A stretch of DNA of 64,000 bases from Polyangium fumosum (lineage in GTDB: Bacteria > Myxococcota_A > Polyangia > Polyangiales > Polyangiaceae): contig NZ_SSMQ01000045.1 in NCBI RefSeq assembly GCF_005144585.1, positions 42,665-106,664 of the forward strand. Direction: 5' to 3'. The translations under genes were made by a program, and so were the position numbers. Shown piece by piece: positions 1 to 10,774 of the stretch (the first letter of the stretch is position 1; each line of letters opens with the position of its first letter). The notes under the pieces were generated by a model. The model did not search any database. It saw nothing but the letters and a program-made list of their open reading frames with translations, and was not told the origin of the DNA.

Positions 1-92
1 GGGTAGGAATCGAGGAAGAAGATCCGCCTTGCGCTCGGATGTCACGGGTCTTCGGGAGCGCGCTCGCGACCGCGAGAGAGAGCGCAAGATAC

Positions 93-2366
93 ATGTACGT
101 TCGTGAATCCGTCATGGTCGGCGGCCGAGCCCTCACGCTCGAGACCGGCCGTCTGGCCAAGCAAGCCCATGGATCCGTCCTCGTCACCTACGGCGAGACC
201 ATGGTCCTCGTGACCGCGGTGTCGCAAGACGAGCGGCCCGGGCTCGATTTCTTCCCCCTCACCTGCGAGTTCGTCGAGAAGACGTACGCCGCCGGCAAGA
301 TCCCCGGCGGCTTCTTCAAGCGCGAGGCACGCCAGCGCGACGAGGAGATCCTCGCCTGCCGCATCATGGATCGCCCGCTCCGCCCGCTCTTCCCCGAGGG
401 CTTCAAGAAGGACACGCAGATCATCGCGACCGTCCTTTCGAGCGACAAGCAGAACAAGGCCGACGTCCTCGCCCTCACGGGCGCGAGCGCGGCGCTGCAC
501 ATCTCGGACATCCCGTGGAACGGGCCCATCGTCGGCGTGCGCGTGGGCCGCAAGGCCGGCGAGTTCGTGGCGTACCCGACGGCGGCCGAGATCGAGGAGT
601 GCGACATCGACCTCGTCGTCGCCTGCTCGCGCGACGCGATCGTGATGGTCGAGGGCGGCGCTGCCGAGGCGACCGAGAGCGACATCATCGACGCGCTCAT
701 GTTCGCGCACGAGACGGCGCAGCCCGTGATCGACCTCATCGAGCGCGTCCGCCAGGCGGTGGGCAAGCCGAAGAAGGCGTTCCAGGCGCCGCAGCTCGAC
801 GACGCCATCAAGGCGCGCGTCGCCGAGGTCGTGGACAACGACCTCAAGTCGGCGACCCGCGTGACCGACAAGAAGGCGCGTTACGAGGGGTACTCGACGC
901 TCAAGAAGAAGCTCGGCGAGGCGCTGCTCGGAGAGCTCGGCGCGGAGAAGTACCTCGCGAACGAGAAGCTCATCAAGGCGGAGTTCGAGGAGCGCAAGGC
1001 GCACGTCGTGCGTACCTACGTGCTCGACGAGGGCAAGCGCATCGACGGCCGCGACACGCGCACGATCCGGCCGATCATGTGCGAGGCGGGGCTGCTCCCG
1101 CGCGTGCACGGCAGCTCGCTCTTCCAGCGCGGCGAGACGCAGGCGATCGTGACGACGACGCTCGGTACCTCGACGGACGAGCAGAAGATCGACGGCCTGA
1201 TGGGGGAGAGCTGGAAGCGCTTCTACCTCCACTACAACTTCCCGCCCTTCTCGACGGGCGAGACGAAGCCGATGCGCGGCCCGGGCCGGCGCGAGATCGG
1301 GCACGGCGCCCTCGCCGAGCGCGCGCTCTCCCGCATGATCCCCGCGCAGGAGCAGTTCCCCTACACGATCCGCATCGTGAGCGAGACGCTCGAGTCGAAC
1401 GGCTCGTCGTCGATGGCGGCCGTCTGCGGCGGTTGCCTCTCGCTGATGGACGCGGGCGTGCCGATCAAGTCGCCCGTCGCCGGCATCGCGATGGGCCTCA
1501 TCGCCGAAGGCAACAAGTACGCGATCCTGAGCGACATCCTCGGCGACGAGGACCACCTCGGCGACATGGACTTCAAGGTCTGCGGCACGGCGCGCGGCGT
1601 GACGGCGATCCAGATGGACATCAAGATCGCGGGCCTGTCGCGGGCGATCCTGGCGCAGGCGCTCGATCAGGCGCGCGAGGGCCGGCTGCACATCCTCGGC
1701 AAGATGCTGGAGGCGCTGCCCGCGCCGCGGCCGGAGCTCAGCCAGTACGCGCCGCGTATCACGACGATCAAGGTCAAGCCCGACCAGATCCGCCTGATCA
1801 TCGGCCCCGGCGGCAAGACCATCAAGGGCATCGTCGATCAGACAGGCGTGGCGATCGACGTGGAGGACGACGGCACGGTGAACGTGGCGTCGGCGGACTC
1901 GGAGGCCGTGAAGAGGGCGCTCGACATCATCAAGGGCCTGACGGCCGAGCCCGAGGTCGGCGCGGTCTACAAGGGCACGGTCAAGCGCATCACGGACTTC
2001 GGCGCGTTCGTCGAGATCCTCCCGGGCACCGACGGCCTCGTGCACATCTCGGAGCTCGCGCACACGCGCGTCGAGCGTGTCGAGGATGTGGTGAAGGAAG
2101 GCGACACGGTCGAGGTGAAGGTCGTGAGCGTCGACCGCGAGGGCAAGATTCGCCTGAGCCGCCGCGAAGTGCTGCCGCTGCCCGAGGGGCAGGCCGGCGT
2201 GGAGGCGAAGGCGCGGCTCGATCAGGCCCGCGAGCGCGACGCGGGTGGTCCGCCGCCGCGTCGGAGCGAGCCGGGTCGTGACGGCCCCCGCGGGGATCGT
2301 CCGCCGCGCGGCGACCGCGGGGATCGTCCGCCGCGCGGCGACCGTCCGCCGCGCGATCGTCGCTGA
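93..2366 (+). CDS. pnp: Polyribonucleotide nucleotidyltransferase (PNPase)
   Basis: Phosphorolytic 3'-5' exoribonuclease, normally a trimer and part of RNA decay complexes. The 757-residue product has two RNase PH-like cores (about 1-210 and 300-530), a KH domain (about 555-615, [10 protein letters not shown]) and an S1 domain (about 620-690, [15 protein letters not shown]). It ends in an Arg/Gly/Pro tail of repeated RGDRPP units, which E. coli PNPase lacks. The start at 93 ([12 protein letters not shown]) is preferred over an in-frame ATG at 39 because it has a purine-rich GAGAGAG upstream and fits the family N-terminus. Followed by two hairpins. PNPase is the known Y-RNA-tethered partner of Ro60 in Deinococcus, and a Ro60 gene lies at 28.5 kb; whether they interact here is not shown by sequence. 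Confidence 0.97.
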   Translation: MYVRESVMVGGRALTLETGRLAKQAHGSVLVTYGETMVLVTAVSQDERPGLDFFPLTCEFVEKTYAAGKIPGGFFKREARQRDEEILACRIMDRPLRPLFPEGFKKDTQIIATVLSSDKQNKADVLALTGASAALHISDIPWNGPIVGVRVGRKAGEFVAYPTAAEIEECDIDLVVACSRDAIVMVEGGAAEATESDIIDALMFAHETAQPVIDLIERVRQAVGKPKKAFQAPQLDDAIKARVAEVVDNDLKSATRVTDKKARYEGYSTLKKKLGEALLGELGAEKYLANEKLIKAEFEERKAHVVRTYVLDEGKRIDGRDTRTIRPIMCEAGLLPRVHGSSLFQRGETQAIVTTTLGTSTDEQKIDGLMGESWKRFYLHYNFPPFSTGETKPMRGPGRREIGHGALAERALSRMIPAQEQFPYTIRIVSETLESNGSSSMAAVCGGCLSLMDAGVPIKSPVAGIAMGLIAEGNKYAILSDILGDEDHLGDMDFKVCGTARGVTAIQMDIKIAGLSRAILAQALDQAREGRLHILGKMLEALPAPRPELSQYAPRITTIKVKPDQIRLIIGPGGKTIKGIVDQTGVAIDVEDDGTVNVASADSEAVKRALDIIKGLTAEPEVGAVYKGTVKRITDFGAFVEILPGTDGLVHISELAHTRVERVEDVVKEGDTVEVKVVSVDREGKIRLSRREVLPLPEGQAGVEAKARLDQARERDAGGPPPRRSEPGRDGPRGDRPPRGDRGDRPPRGDRPPRDRR

Positions 2367-2378
2367 TCCACGTGGAGC

Positions 2379-2411
2379 GACATGATCCACGTCGTCGACG
2401 TGGATCATGTC
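2379..2411. repeat. Perfect 16-bp palindrome downstream of pnp
   Basis: GACATGATCCACGTCG is followed after one base by its exact reverse complement. It sits 13 bp after the pnp stop and before the T-tailed terminator. It could be an RNA 3'-end stabiliser or a protein-binding palindrome. Confidence 0.7.
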
Positions 2412-2428
2412 GACATCCGCAAGTGAAA

Positions 2429-2464
2429 GGGGCGGGCCTCATGGGCTCGCCCCCTTCGTTTTTG
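2429..2464 (+). terminator. Rho-independent terminator between pnp and lysA
   Basis: Ten-pair G+C stem (GGGGCGGGCC with GGCTCGCCCC, one G-U pair) with a 5-nt loop, followed by a T-rich tract. It lies between convergent pnp and lysA and probably ends pnp transcription. Confidence 0.8.
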
Positions 2465-3766
2465 TCAGCCGAAGAGGCGGGACGCGGCCCAGGCCGCGGC
2501 GTCACGCGAGGCATGGACCGTCACCACGCGGCCGCCCGCGAGGAAGATCTCCGTGGGCAGCCCACGCCCGTTGTATTCACTCGCCATCACGAAGCCGTAG
2601 GCGCCGGCGTCGCGGACGACCACGGCGCGCGGCAGCGGCTCTGCGAAGGGATGCTCGCCGAAGTCGTCGGAGCTTTCGCAGACGGGGCCCACGACGCGGT
2701 AGCCGGGCGCCGCGTCGGCTGCGGGCGGGGGCGCGTCGATCGGCTCGATGCGGTGCTTGGCGCCGTAGAGCGCGGGGCGGATGAGATCATTCATGCCCGC
2801 GTCGATCATGAGCCACCGCCGCGTCGGCTCCCCCCGCGAGCGCTTCGCCATCACCACGCTCGCGCAGAGCACGCCGTACGGCGCCACGAGCGCGCGCCCC
2901 GGCTCGACGACGATGCGCGTGCCGCCGAAGCCCCGCTCCGCGACGAGGCGGCTCGCCGCGCGCGCGAAATCCGCGGGCGTCACGGGGCAACCCGCGCCGT
3001 AATCGATGCCGTAGCCGCCGCCGCAATCGACGTAGGCGAGGGGCTTGCCCGCGGCGCGGCGCTCGGCCGCGAGATCGAGCACCACACGCGCGCCCTCGAG
3101 GTACTCGTCCGTGCGCGTGAGCTGCGAGCCGACGTGACAGCCGAGGCCCACGAGCTCGAGCGCGTCGCGGGCCGCGTCGACCCTTTCGTACGCCGCCGGA
3201 AGATCGGCGAGCGCGATGCCGAACTTCGCCTCGTCGTGTCCCGTCGCCACGTGCGCGTGCGTGTCGGCCTCGACGCTCGGGTTCACGCGGAAGGCCACGC
3301 GTGCCTTGCGTCCGAGCGCGCGGGCGCGGGCCACGACGCGCGGGATCTCCTCGACGCTCTCCATCTGCAGCGCGAGGATCCCGCGGTCGCCAGCGCCGAT
3401 CGCTTGATCGATCTCGCGTGCCGTCTTGGCGACGCCGCTGAACAGGATCGAATCCGCGGGGATGCCCGCGCCGAGCGCGGCGGCGAGCTCGCCGCCGGAG
3501 ACCACCTCGGCCCCGCAGCCGGCGGCGCCGAGCGCGCGCACGATGGGGCCCGCCGTATTTGCTTTGACGGCGTAGGCGATCAGGTGCGGCGCGCCTTCGA
3601 AGCCTGCGGAAAGATCCCGCGCTGCCTGAACGATCGCATCCACGTCGTACACGTAGGCGGGGGTGCGCGGTCGTTCTCCTTGGGGGGACTCCGTCCCGAG
3701 GTCGAGGAGGTCCTCGAGGCGGAGACCGCCCATCGTGGCGGCCCCGCGCGCGTCGCGTTTCAGCAT
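2465..3766 (-). CDS. lysA: Diaminopimelate decarboxylase (LysA)
   Basis: Converts meso-diaminopimelate to L-lysine, the last step of bacterial lysine synthesis; PLP enzyme of the fold-III (alanine racemase-like) group. Visible motifs: YAVKANT with the Schiff-base Lys, GCHVGSQ, the GGGYGIDY phosphate-binding segment, EPGRALVAPYG and the substrate-side CESSD. Length (433 aa) is normal. The start at 3766 (MLKRDARG) has GAGGG upstream; an ATG at 3733 is the alternative. Convergent with pnp, divergent from pyk with about 170 bp between starts. Confidence 0.95.
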   Translation of the reverse strand: MLKRDARGAATMGGLRLEDLLDLGTESPQGERPRTPAYVYDVDAIVQAARDLSAGFEGAPHLIAYAVKANTAGPIVRALGAAGCGAEVVSGGELAAALGAGIPADSILFSGVAKTAREIDQAIGAGDRGILALQMESVEEIPRVVARARALGRKARVAFRVNPSVEADTHAHVATGHDEAKFGIALADLPAAYERVDAARDALELVGLGCHVGSQLTRTDEYLEGARVVLDLAAERRAAGKPLAYVDCGGGYGIDYGAGCPVTPADFARAASRLVAERGFGGTRIVVEPGRALVAPYGVLCASVVMAKRSRGEPTRRWLMIDAGMNDLIRPALYGAKHRIEPIDAPPPAADAAPGYRVVGPVCESSDDFGEHPFAEPLPRAVVVRDAGAYGFVMASEYNGRGLPTEIFLAGGRVVTVHASRDAAAWAASRLFG

Positions 3767-3937
3767 GGGCCCTCGGGTAGCGCGGCGCGGGCAGGGGGTA
3801 AAGACGGCATGGCGCGGGGCGTCGAGCGGGCTCGTCCCGCGACCCGGGAGGACGCCCCGGTCCAAGTCGGACGGCTCACGGAGCTTCCCGGCGGAAGGCC
3901 CCTGTTAGCCGCGCGGACGTCATGCCATGCTGCGCCC

Positions 3938-5359
3938 GTGGTCGTACGTCGCGCGAAAATCGTCTGCACGATTGGTCCTGCTTCCGAGCCCCAGCTCGAG
4001 CAACTCATCCGCGCCGGTATGGATGTGGCGCGTCTGAATTTTTCCCACGGCACCCACGACGAGCACGCGCGCCGCTTCCAGGCCGTCCGTGCTGCGGCCG
4101 AGGCGTGCGACAAACCCGTGGCGATCTTGCAAGACCTTTGTGGTCCCAAGATCCGCGCGGGCAAGTTCGAGGGCGGCACGATGGATGTGCCCACGGACGC
4201 TCACATCGTGCTCACCGAAGCCACGAAAGAGCAGCCGTCCGGCGGGCCCGGCGAGATGCCGATCCTGTACGAGGGCCTCGCCGAAGATCTGCAACCGGGC
4301 GACATCGTGCTCGTCGACGACGGCCGCATGGTCCTCACGGTGACCAAGGTCGACGGCCGGCGCGTGCACGCCGTGGCCACGCAGGGCGGGCAGCTCCGCG
4401 ATCGCGTAGGCGTGAGCCTGCCGGCGCGGCGCGTGCGGCTCGCGGCGCTCACCGAGAAGGACAAGGCCGACCTCTCGTTTGGCCTCTCGCTCGGCATCGA
4501 TTACGTCGCGCTCTCCTTCGTGCGCACGGCGGACGACATCCGGCTCGTGCGCGACATCTGCGAGGCGTGGGGCCGACCGACGCCCATCGTCGCGAAGGTC
4601 GAGACGCCCGCGGCGGTGGAGAACCTCGAGGCGATCATCCAGGCGACGGACGCGGTCATGGTCGCGCGCGGAGATCTCGGCGTGGAGTTCAACCCCGAGC
4701 GTGTGCCCGTCATCCAGCGCGAGATCCTCGGCCTCGCGCGTGTGCATCAGAAGCCGGTCATCGTCGCGACCGAGATGCTCCAGTCGATGGTCACGAACTC
4801 ACGCCCGACGCGCGCGGAGGCGAGCGACGTGGCGACGGCGGTCTTCGAGGGGACGGACGCGGTGATGCTCTCGCAGGAGACGGCGACGGGCGCGCATCCG
4901 TCGCTCGTCGCGCGGGTGATGAGCCGCATCGTCATGGAGGCCGAGCAGAGCAAGTTCTTCCGTCCTCTTTCGAGCGAGATGCCCGGCGTGCGCTCGAACG
5001 TGCCCGAGGCCGTGGCGCGCAACGGCTGCGACATCGCGCGCGACATCGGCGCGCGGGTCATCGTGGCCTTCACGGAGAGCGGATCCTCGGCGCTCTACGC
5101 CTCGAAGCACAGGCCCGTCGTTCCGATCATCGCGTTCTCGCCGAACGAGGCGACGCGCCGCAGGCTCGCGCTTCTCTGGGGCGTCGTTCCGTGGCCGATC
5201 GACAAGGTCACGAGCGCGGACGAGATGGTCGATCGCGCGAGCATGATCCTGCTCGCGAACGGCTTCGTCTCGCCGGGGGACAAGTTCGTCGCGATCTTCG
5301 GCGCGCCCATCGGCGTGCGGGGCTCGACGAACTCGATTCGCGTGAAGGTCGTGGAATGA
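3938..5359 (+). CDS. pyk: Pyruvate kinase
   Basis: Catalyses phosphoenolpyruvate + ADP to pyruvate + ATP. The 473-residue protein starts at a GTG (MVVRRAKIVCTIGPAS) and shows the family signatures MDVARLNFSHG, KVETPAAVENL and MVARGDLGVE, followed by a C-terminal allosteric-type domain. The open frame continues far upstream without a better start. Its TGA overlaps the ATG of the next gene, a Ser/Thr kinase (ATGA), so the two are translationally coupled; this may link glycolytic flux and signalling but no direct evidence exists. Confidence 0.95.
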   Translation: MVVRRAKIVCTIGPASEPQLEQLIRAGMDVARLNFSHGTHDEHARRFQAVRAAAEACDKPVAILQDLCGPKIRAGKFEGGTMDVPTDAHIVLTEATKEQPSGGPGEMPILYEGLAEDLQPGDIVLVDDGRMVLTVTKVDGRRVHAVATQGGQLRDRVGVSLPARRVRLAALTEKDKADLSFGLSLGIDYVALSFVRTADDIRLVRDICEAWGRPTPIVAKVETPAAVENLEAIIQATDAVMVARGDLGVEFNPERVPVIQREILGLARVHQKPVIVATEMLQSMVTNSRPTRAEASDVATAVFEGTDAVMLSQETATGAHPSLVARVMSRIVMEAEQSKFFRPLSSEMPGVRSNVPEAVARNGCDIARDIGARVIVAFTESGSSALYASKHRPVVPIIAFSPNEATRRRLALLWGVVPWPIDKVTSADEMVDRASMILLANGFVSPGDKFVAIFGAPIGVRGSTNSIRVKVVE

Positions 5360-7308
5360 CGGAAGCCTCCGCCCTGCCGGGGCTCCCCAGGCTCGCGAAG
5401 TACGAGCTCATCGAGGAGATCGGGCACGGTGGGATGGCGACGGTCTATCGCGCCCGGGACAAACGTCTCGGGCGCGAGGTCGCCATCAAGCTCATCCACA
5501 AGCACCTGCGCGAGAACGCCGAGGTCGGCGCGCGGTTCGTCGCCGAGGCGCGCGCGGCCGCGAAGCTCCGCCACCCGAGGATCGTCGAGGTCTACGACGT
5601 CTCCAGTGAGGAGGACGGCGAGCGGTACCTCGTCGTCGAGCTCTGCCGCGGCACCACGTTGCGGAAGGTCCTCCAGCGTCATCGCGACATGCCCGCCGAG
5701 ATCGGCGCGGCGATCGTCCTCGTGCTTTGCGAGGCGCTCGAGCACGCGCATGCGTGCGGCATCGTGCACCGCGACGTGAAGCCGGAGAACGTGCTCGTGG
5801 AGCTGCCGACCGATCGTACGAGCGAGTCGCGAGCGCGCGTGGACAAGGTCGACGAGACGCCCGTCCCCGACGCGCCGCGATCCACGCCGCGGCCCGTCCC
5901 AAGCCGCGCCGGAAATCTCGGCGTGCTCATCAAGCTGACGGACTTCGGCATCGCCAAGATCCTCGACGCGCAGGGCGTGACGTCGACCGGGCAGGTGCTC
6001 GGATCGCCGGCGCACATGGCGCCCGAGCAGATCGAGGCGGGCGAGGTCGACGGGCGCACGGATGTTTTCGCGCTCGGCGTGCTCATGTACGAGTGCCTCG
6101 TGGGGCACCTGCCGTTCGAAGGGAAAAACCCGGCGCAGGTCCTTCGTCGTGTGCTCGAAGGCGACTATCCACCCGCGGATCACGAGCGGTCCACCGTCGG
6201 GGGTCGCTTCGCGCGCATCATCGACGGCGCCCTCGCGCGCGCCGCGGCCGATCGCGTCGCGGGCCCTGGTAAGCTCGGCGAGCTCATCCGCGCCGAACTC
6301 GAAGCGCTCGGCATCACCGATCCGCAGCGCGAGATCGAGGCTTATTTCGAGGACCCGGTCGGCTACGCCGACGCCCTCACGACGCGGCTCGTGCCGTGCC
6401 TCGTCGCCCGCGGCGAGGCTGCGCGCAAGGCCGGCGATCGCACGGGCGCTGCGGCCGACTTCAACCGTGCGCACGCGCTCGCGCCGCACGACCTCGCGAT
6501 CCTGAAGCGCGTGACGAGCCTCTCCGCGAGCGCCGAGCGCCAGAAGCTCGCGCGCAGGGTGGCCGGCCTCGTCGCGGGCACGGTCGCGCTCGGCCTTGCG
6601 GCCTTCGCCGTCGCGCGGTTTCGCAAGCCCGCAGCCGCGCTCGAGCCTGACGCGGGCCCGAAGGCCGACGCCACGACGGCCACCACGGAGCGCCCCAAGG
6701 ACCCGACCGCGCCCGACGCGTCCGCGGATCCCCGCACGCCGAGCAGCGCAGCGTCGTCCATCAGCATGGTCGATCCGCCGCGCAGCATCCGCATCAAGCT
6801 CCCGCTCAGCGCCGCGACGACCTCGGCCGCCACGCCGCCGTCTTCACCTCCGGACCTGCGCAAGGTCGTCTTCCTCGTCAGCCCGCAGGGCGCAACCCTC
6901 GTCCTCGACGGCAAGGAGGAGAAGCATTTTTCGCGCGTGTTCCTTCTCAAACCCGGCGGTCACTCCGTGTCGGCGCGGGTGAAGGACTCGAAGTGCTGCG
7001 GGACCTTCGACAGCACCCTCATCGTCGAGCCTCCGCCCGAGAATGATCCCGACGACGTCCAGCGTTACCGTGTGCGGCTCACGCCGCTGCCGTCGACCGT
7101 CGCCCTCGGCCCGGCGCCCGCGTACGCGCAGGTGGTGTGCTCGGACATCAAGCTGACGCTCTTTCCAGGTGCTACCAAGAAGGTGCAGCTCGAAGAGATC
7201 ACGTACGACAACAAGTGTCAGTTCACGGCGCCGGGGGAGGAGGCCTTCCGGCGCAACGTGAGTTTGCGCGCCGGCGAGCACAACGTCGTGCCTTGGTCGG
7301 CGCGGTGA
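5356..7308 (+). CDS. Membrane Ser/Thr protein kinase with PEGA-like exported domain
   Basis: Hanks-type kinase of 650 residues. The N-terminal catalytic domain has the GHGGMATVY glycine loop, AIKLIHKH lysine, HRDVKPENV catalytic loop, DFGIAKI and APEQ. An insert of roughly 45 residues separates the catalytic loop from DFG, which is unusual. A TPR-like stretch (about 335-385) precedes one membrane helix (about 400-418), then a Ser/Thr/Pro/Ala-rich linker and a C-terminal beta domain (SPQGATLVLDG) reminiscent of PEGA. Topology would place the kinase in the cytoplasm and the PEGA-like part outside. Overlaps pyk by 4 bp. Confidence 0.9.
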   Translation: MTEASALPGLPRLAKYELIEEIGHGGMATVYRARDKRLGREVAIKLIHKHLRENAEVGARFVAEARAAAKLRHPRIVEVYDVSSEEDGERYLVVELCRGTTLRKVLQRHRDMPAEIGAAIVLVLCEALEHAHACGIVHRDVKPENVLVELPTDRTSESRARVDKVDETPVPDAPRSTPRPVPSRAGNLGVLIKLTDFGIAKILDAQGVTSTGQVLGSPAHMAPEQIEAGEVDGRTDVFALGVLMYECLVGHLPFEGKNPAQVLRRVLEGDYPPADHERSTVGGRFARIIDGALARAAADRVAGPGKLGELIRAELEALGITDPQREIEAYFEDPVGYADALTTRLVPCLVARGEAARKAGDRTGAAADFNRAHALAPHDLAILKRVTSLSASAERQKLARRVAGLVAGTVALGLAAFAVARFRKPAAALEPDAGPKADATTATTERPKDPTAPDASADPRTPSSAASSISMVDPPRSIRIKLPLSAATTSAATPPSSPPDLRKVVFLVSPQGATLVLDGKEEKHFSRVFLLKPGGHSVSARVKDSKCCGTFDSTLIVEPPPENDPDDVQRYRVRLTPLPSTVALGPAPAYAQVVCSDIKLTLFPGATKKVQLEEITYDNKCQFTAPGEEAFRRNVSLRAGEHNVVPWSAR

Positions 7309-7393
7309 GGCGGGGGGCCTCGCTTCGCGGATAGCGGTCCCCACGGTGCCCAAATTCCGGTAGAAGGGTCCCTCGGTTACTCGGTTACGGGGA

Positions 7394-8440
7394 ATGACGG
7401 CGCGACCTCGTCTGCAGCGGGCTTTGCCCGGCGGGCTTCGGTTCGGGCGGGACCGCCGCGGCCCCAGGGCCAAAGGGTGCGTTTCGTTCGGCCGCGTGGC
7501 GCTCGCCGCAGCGACGGGCCTCGTGTTCGCCTTCGTGTCCCGAGCCGCGCGCGCGGACGATTTGCAGCAGTTCGAACTCGGCAAGACGCGCTTCGACGCG
7601 GCCGAGTACGACGAGGCGGCCTCGCGTTTCACGGCGATGCTCGATCCGGCGCAGAAGCCTTGCGAGTCTGTCCCGACGAGCGGCACCGCGCCGTGTCGCC
7701 TCACGGACACGGACCTCATCCAGCGCGCGCGCACGCTCCGCGCGGCCTCGCTCGTCGCGCTCAAGCGTTACGACGAGGCTGAGGCCGAGATTGCCACGAT
7801 CCTCCGGCAAAACCCGACGTATTCGCCCGACCCCGCGGTCTTCCCGCAGGAGGTCGTGGATCGCTTCACGCTCGTGCGGGGTCGCTTGCGCCAGGAGCTC
7901 GACGTGGCGGAGCAGAAGCGCGCCGAGGAGGAGCGGCAGCGGCGCATCGCGGAGCAGAAGGCGAAGGAGGAGGAAAAACGCTGGATCGAGTCGCTCGTGA
8001 AGGCGGCCTCCGAGCGGCAGATCGTCATGCAGAATTCGCGCATCGTCGCGGCGATGCCGTTTGGCATTGGCCAGTTTCAGAACGGCAGCAAGAAGCTCGG
8101 CTGGACCTTCGCCATCACGCAGGCGTTCACGGGCGCGACGTCGATCGTCGCGTCGCAGGTCTTCAACTACTACGCGAGCTTCGATCAGACGATCGCGACG
8201 GGCGCCGAGCGCGAGGAGCTCGTGCGTCGCCAGCAGATCACGCTGATCATCAACCAGGTCGCGTTCGGCCTATGGGCTGGGCTCACGGTCGCGGGCATCG
8301 TGCAGGCGCAGATCGCCTACGTGCCGCAAAAGGTCACGATCGAAAAACGCCCCGTGCCGCCGCGCCCTGCGGTGCGCGTCGTGCCGACGGTGGCGGTGAC
8401 GCCCGACGGGTTTGGCGTGGGCGTCATCGGCGCGTTCTGA
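7394..8440 (+). CDS. Exported TPR/coiled-coil envelope protein
   Basis: Unrecognised family of 348 residues. An Arg-rich N-region and hydrophobic stretch end in an ARADD cleavage-like site. Then comes a TPR-like segment (FELGKTRFDAAEYDEAASRF), a charged coiled coil rich in EEERQRR/KEEEK, and a C-terminal part with Gly-rich hydrophobic helices (AAMPFGIGQFQNG). It lies 85 bp after a PEGA-type kinase on the same strand, so co-expression is plausible. Confidence 0.75.
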   Translation: MTARPRLQRALPGGLRFGRDRRGPRAKGCVSFGRVALAAATGLVFAFVSRAARADDLQQFELGKTRFDAAEYDEAASRFTAMLDPAQKPCESVPTSGTAPCRLTDTDLIQRARTLRAASLVALKRYDEAEAEIATILRQNPTYSPDPAVFPQEVVDRFTLVRGRLRQELDVAEQKRAEEERQRRIAEQKAKEEEKRWIESLVKAASERQIVMQNSRIVAAMPFGIGQFQNGSKKLGWTFAITQAFTGATSIVASQVFNYYASFDQTIATGAEREELVRRQQITLIINQVAFGLWAGLTVAGIVQAQIAYVPQKVTIEKRPVPPRPAVRVVPTVAVTPDGFGVGVIGAF

Positions 8441-8449
8441 AGCGCCTTT

Positions 8450-8555
8450 GCATCGACCACATCGTGGTCGATGCACCAAAGGTCCAGGGCTGGCCCTGGT
8501 CCGGGTCGAGGGGTGGACAACCCCTCGTCGGGTCCGGGGTGAAACCCCGGCGCTA
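8450..8555. repeat. Compound GC-rich hairpin repeat (family A)
   Basis: Four successive short inverted repeats between two convergent genes: an 11-bp stem (GCATCGACCAC/GTGGTCGATGC), CCAGGGC-TGGCCCTGG, AGGGGT-ACCCCT and CCGGGG-CCCCGG. The order and sequence of the last three recur in the right half of the element at 59313-59620. It probably doubles as a bidirectional terminator. Confidence 0.75.
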
Positions 8556-8560
8556 CGCTT

Positions 8561-9193
8561 TCAGGTGCTGCGGCTGCTCGTCGGCCTCACACCGGGAGGG
8601 CCGTCGTTGTGCTCGCGGCAGCCGGTGCGCGACATCATCTTTGCGCGGAACGACACGCGACCGCACGTGTCGCAGACGCAGAGGTTCTGGTCGTAGAGGT
8701 TGCGGTTCGAAAGGATGTCGGCGGCGAAGAGGCTGAGGACGATGTCGCTCAGCGAGTCTTCCTTTTGCGGCCGCGCGATCCACGAGGCCTTCGTGCCGAT
8801 GCCGATGGGCTGCACGCGGCTCGACTTCGTGGCGAGCTCGAGGAAGCCGTCTTCGGGTGGATCCGTGATGAGTCCGCGCAACGTGAAGACGACACGCGAC
8901 CGTGCGCGGCCGAGGATTCGATCGAGCAGCGCTTTCGTCGCGGAGGGCGGCGCGCCCACGGTGTTCAGCGTGTCGAGCAGCAGCGTGCCTGCCATCGGCT
9001 CGGCGACTTGGACGGGGCGCTGCATGCGACCTGCGCGCACGAGGTACTCCTCGATCCAGGTCTTGAGCTCCCGCGCGCCCATGGCCCCGATGCCGACACC
9101 CTCGACGAACGCAAGCGCGCCGATGAGCGCGCCGCGGTCGTTGTCCGCGCCGGTGAGGAGGGTCGGGATCGAGCTCGTGGACGTAGGAGGCAT
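8561..9193 (-). CDS. Hypothetical protein with C-terminal zinc-ribbon-like cluster
   Basis: Family not recognised; 210 residues. The start (MPPTSTSSIP) has a good GAAAGGA ribosome site 7 nt upstream. The body is helical and charged; the last 45 residues contain CVCDTCG and a later C-H pair (GCREH), the pattern of a small zinc-binding knuckle. A long in-frame extension upstream is not used because of this ribosome site. No neighbour gives a functional clue. Confidence 0.7.
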   Translation of the reverse strand: MPPTSTSSIPTLLTGADNDRGALIGALAFVEGVGIGAMGARELKTWIEEYLVRAGRMQRPVQVAEPMAGTLLLDTLNTVGAPPSATKALLDRILGRARSRVVFTLRGLITDPPEDGFLELATKSSRVQPIGIGTKASWIARPQKEDSLSDIVLSLFAADILSNRNLYDQNLCVCDTCGRVSFRAKMMSRTGCREHNDGPPGVRPTSSRST

Positions 9194-9387
9194 CGCGGGT
9201 CCTTTCAGCGACGACGGGCGCTCGGAGGGGGCCCTGCAACGTGCAGTATCGCTCTGCTTCGCGGCGGGGCCAACATCGACGCCGGGGAGCGGGGGTCCAC
9301 CTGCACGATGCGCGAATCCTCGAAGGCCACGATGATCAAAAATATCAGTGATTTCCGACCCGAACAACAGGGACGAGGGGCACCCGC

Positions 9388-10149
<762 letters not shown>

Positions 10150-10276
10150 CCCGGCCGGTTGTAGCCCAACGCGGGCGTGATCGCAGCCCCGACGGCGTGC
10201 AGCGGGGCGTGACGCCTCGCGCCGTCGGCCCTATGGACAGGTCACCGCCGAACGGGCGGCCGGACAGGAGACGACC

Positions 10277-10774
10277 ATGAAGCCCGGCGATCACCCCGAC
10301 TTTTACAGGCTCGCGCCCCCGCCGGGCACGTCGCGCGAGAGTACGATCGTGCTCGATCGCGAGGGTCGCTTCTGGCACGACGGCGCGCGCGTGGACCACC
10401 CTGCGCTCGAAGAGGCGCTCCATCGCTGGATCGCGCGGCACCCCGAGGATGGGCGGCTCATCCTGACGAACGGCTACGACTGGTGTTACTTCCGCGCCGA
10501 GGAGACGCCGTTCGTCGTGCGCTTCGTCCGCGTCGAGGACGAGGGCCGCGGGGCGCTCCTCGTGCTCTCGGATGGCACGGAGGAGCGGCTCGATCCGCGC
10601 GTGCTCTCGGTGTCGAGTGACGGTGTGGTGTTCGCGCGGGTCAAGGAGGGCGCGGAGGACGCGCGGTTCTCGCGGCACGCGCAGGCCGGCCTCGCGCCGC
10701 TGCTCGTGTCGGCGGAGCCTCCGATCGTGCGCGTGGGCGACGTGTCCGCGGAGCTCTCGGAGCGCGCGGTCTAG
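10277..10774 (+). CDS. DUF1285-like protein
   Basis: 165 residues. The segment IVLDREGRFWHDGARVDH and the following ETPFVVRFV match the pattern I recall for DUF1285 proteins (short beta-rich proteins of unknown role). The assignment is from pattern memory, not a search. Its stop codon overlaps, on the opposite strand, the stop codon of the tamB-like gene around the palindromic CTAG at 10771-10774. Confidence 0.65.
   Translation: MKPGDHPDFYRLAPPPGTSRESTIVLDREGRFWHDGARVDHPALEEALHRWIARHPEDGRLILTNGYDWCYFRAEETPFVVRFVRVEDEGRGALLVLSDGTEERLDPRVLSVSSDGVVFARVKEGAEDARFSRHAQAGLAPLLVSAEPPIVRVGDVSAELSERAV

Noticed and set aside
42..2408. Very long open frame on the - strand opposite pnp
   Set aside because: High-GC third-position effect; the product is Arg/Leu/His-biased with no domain, and pnp on the other strand is certain.
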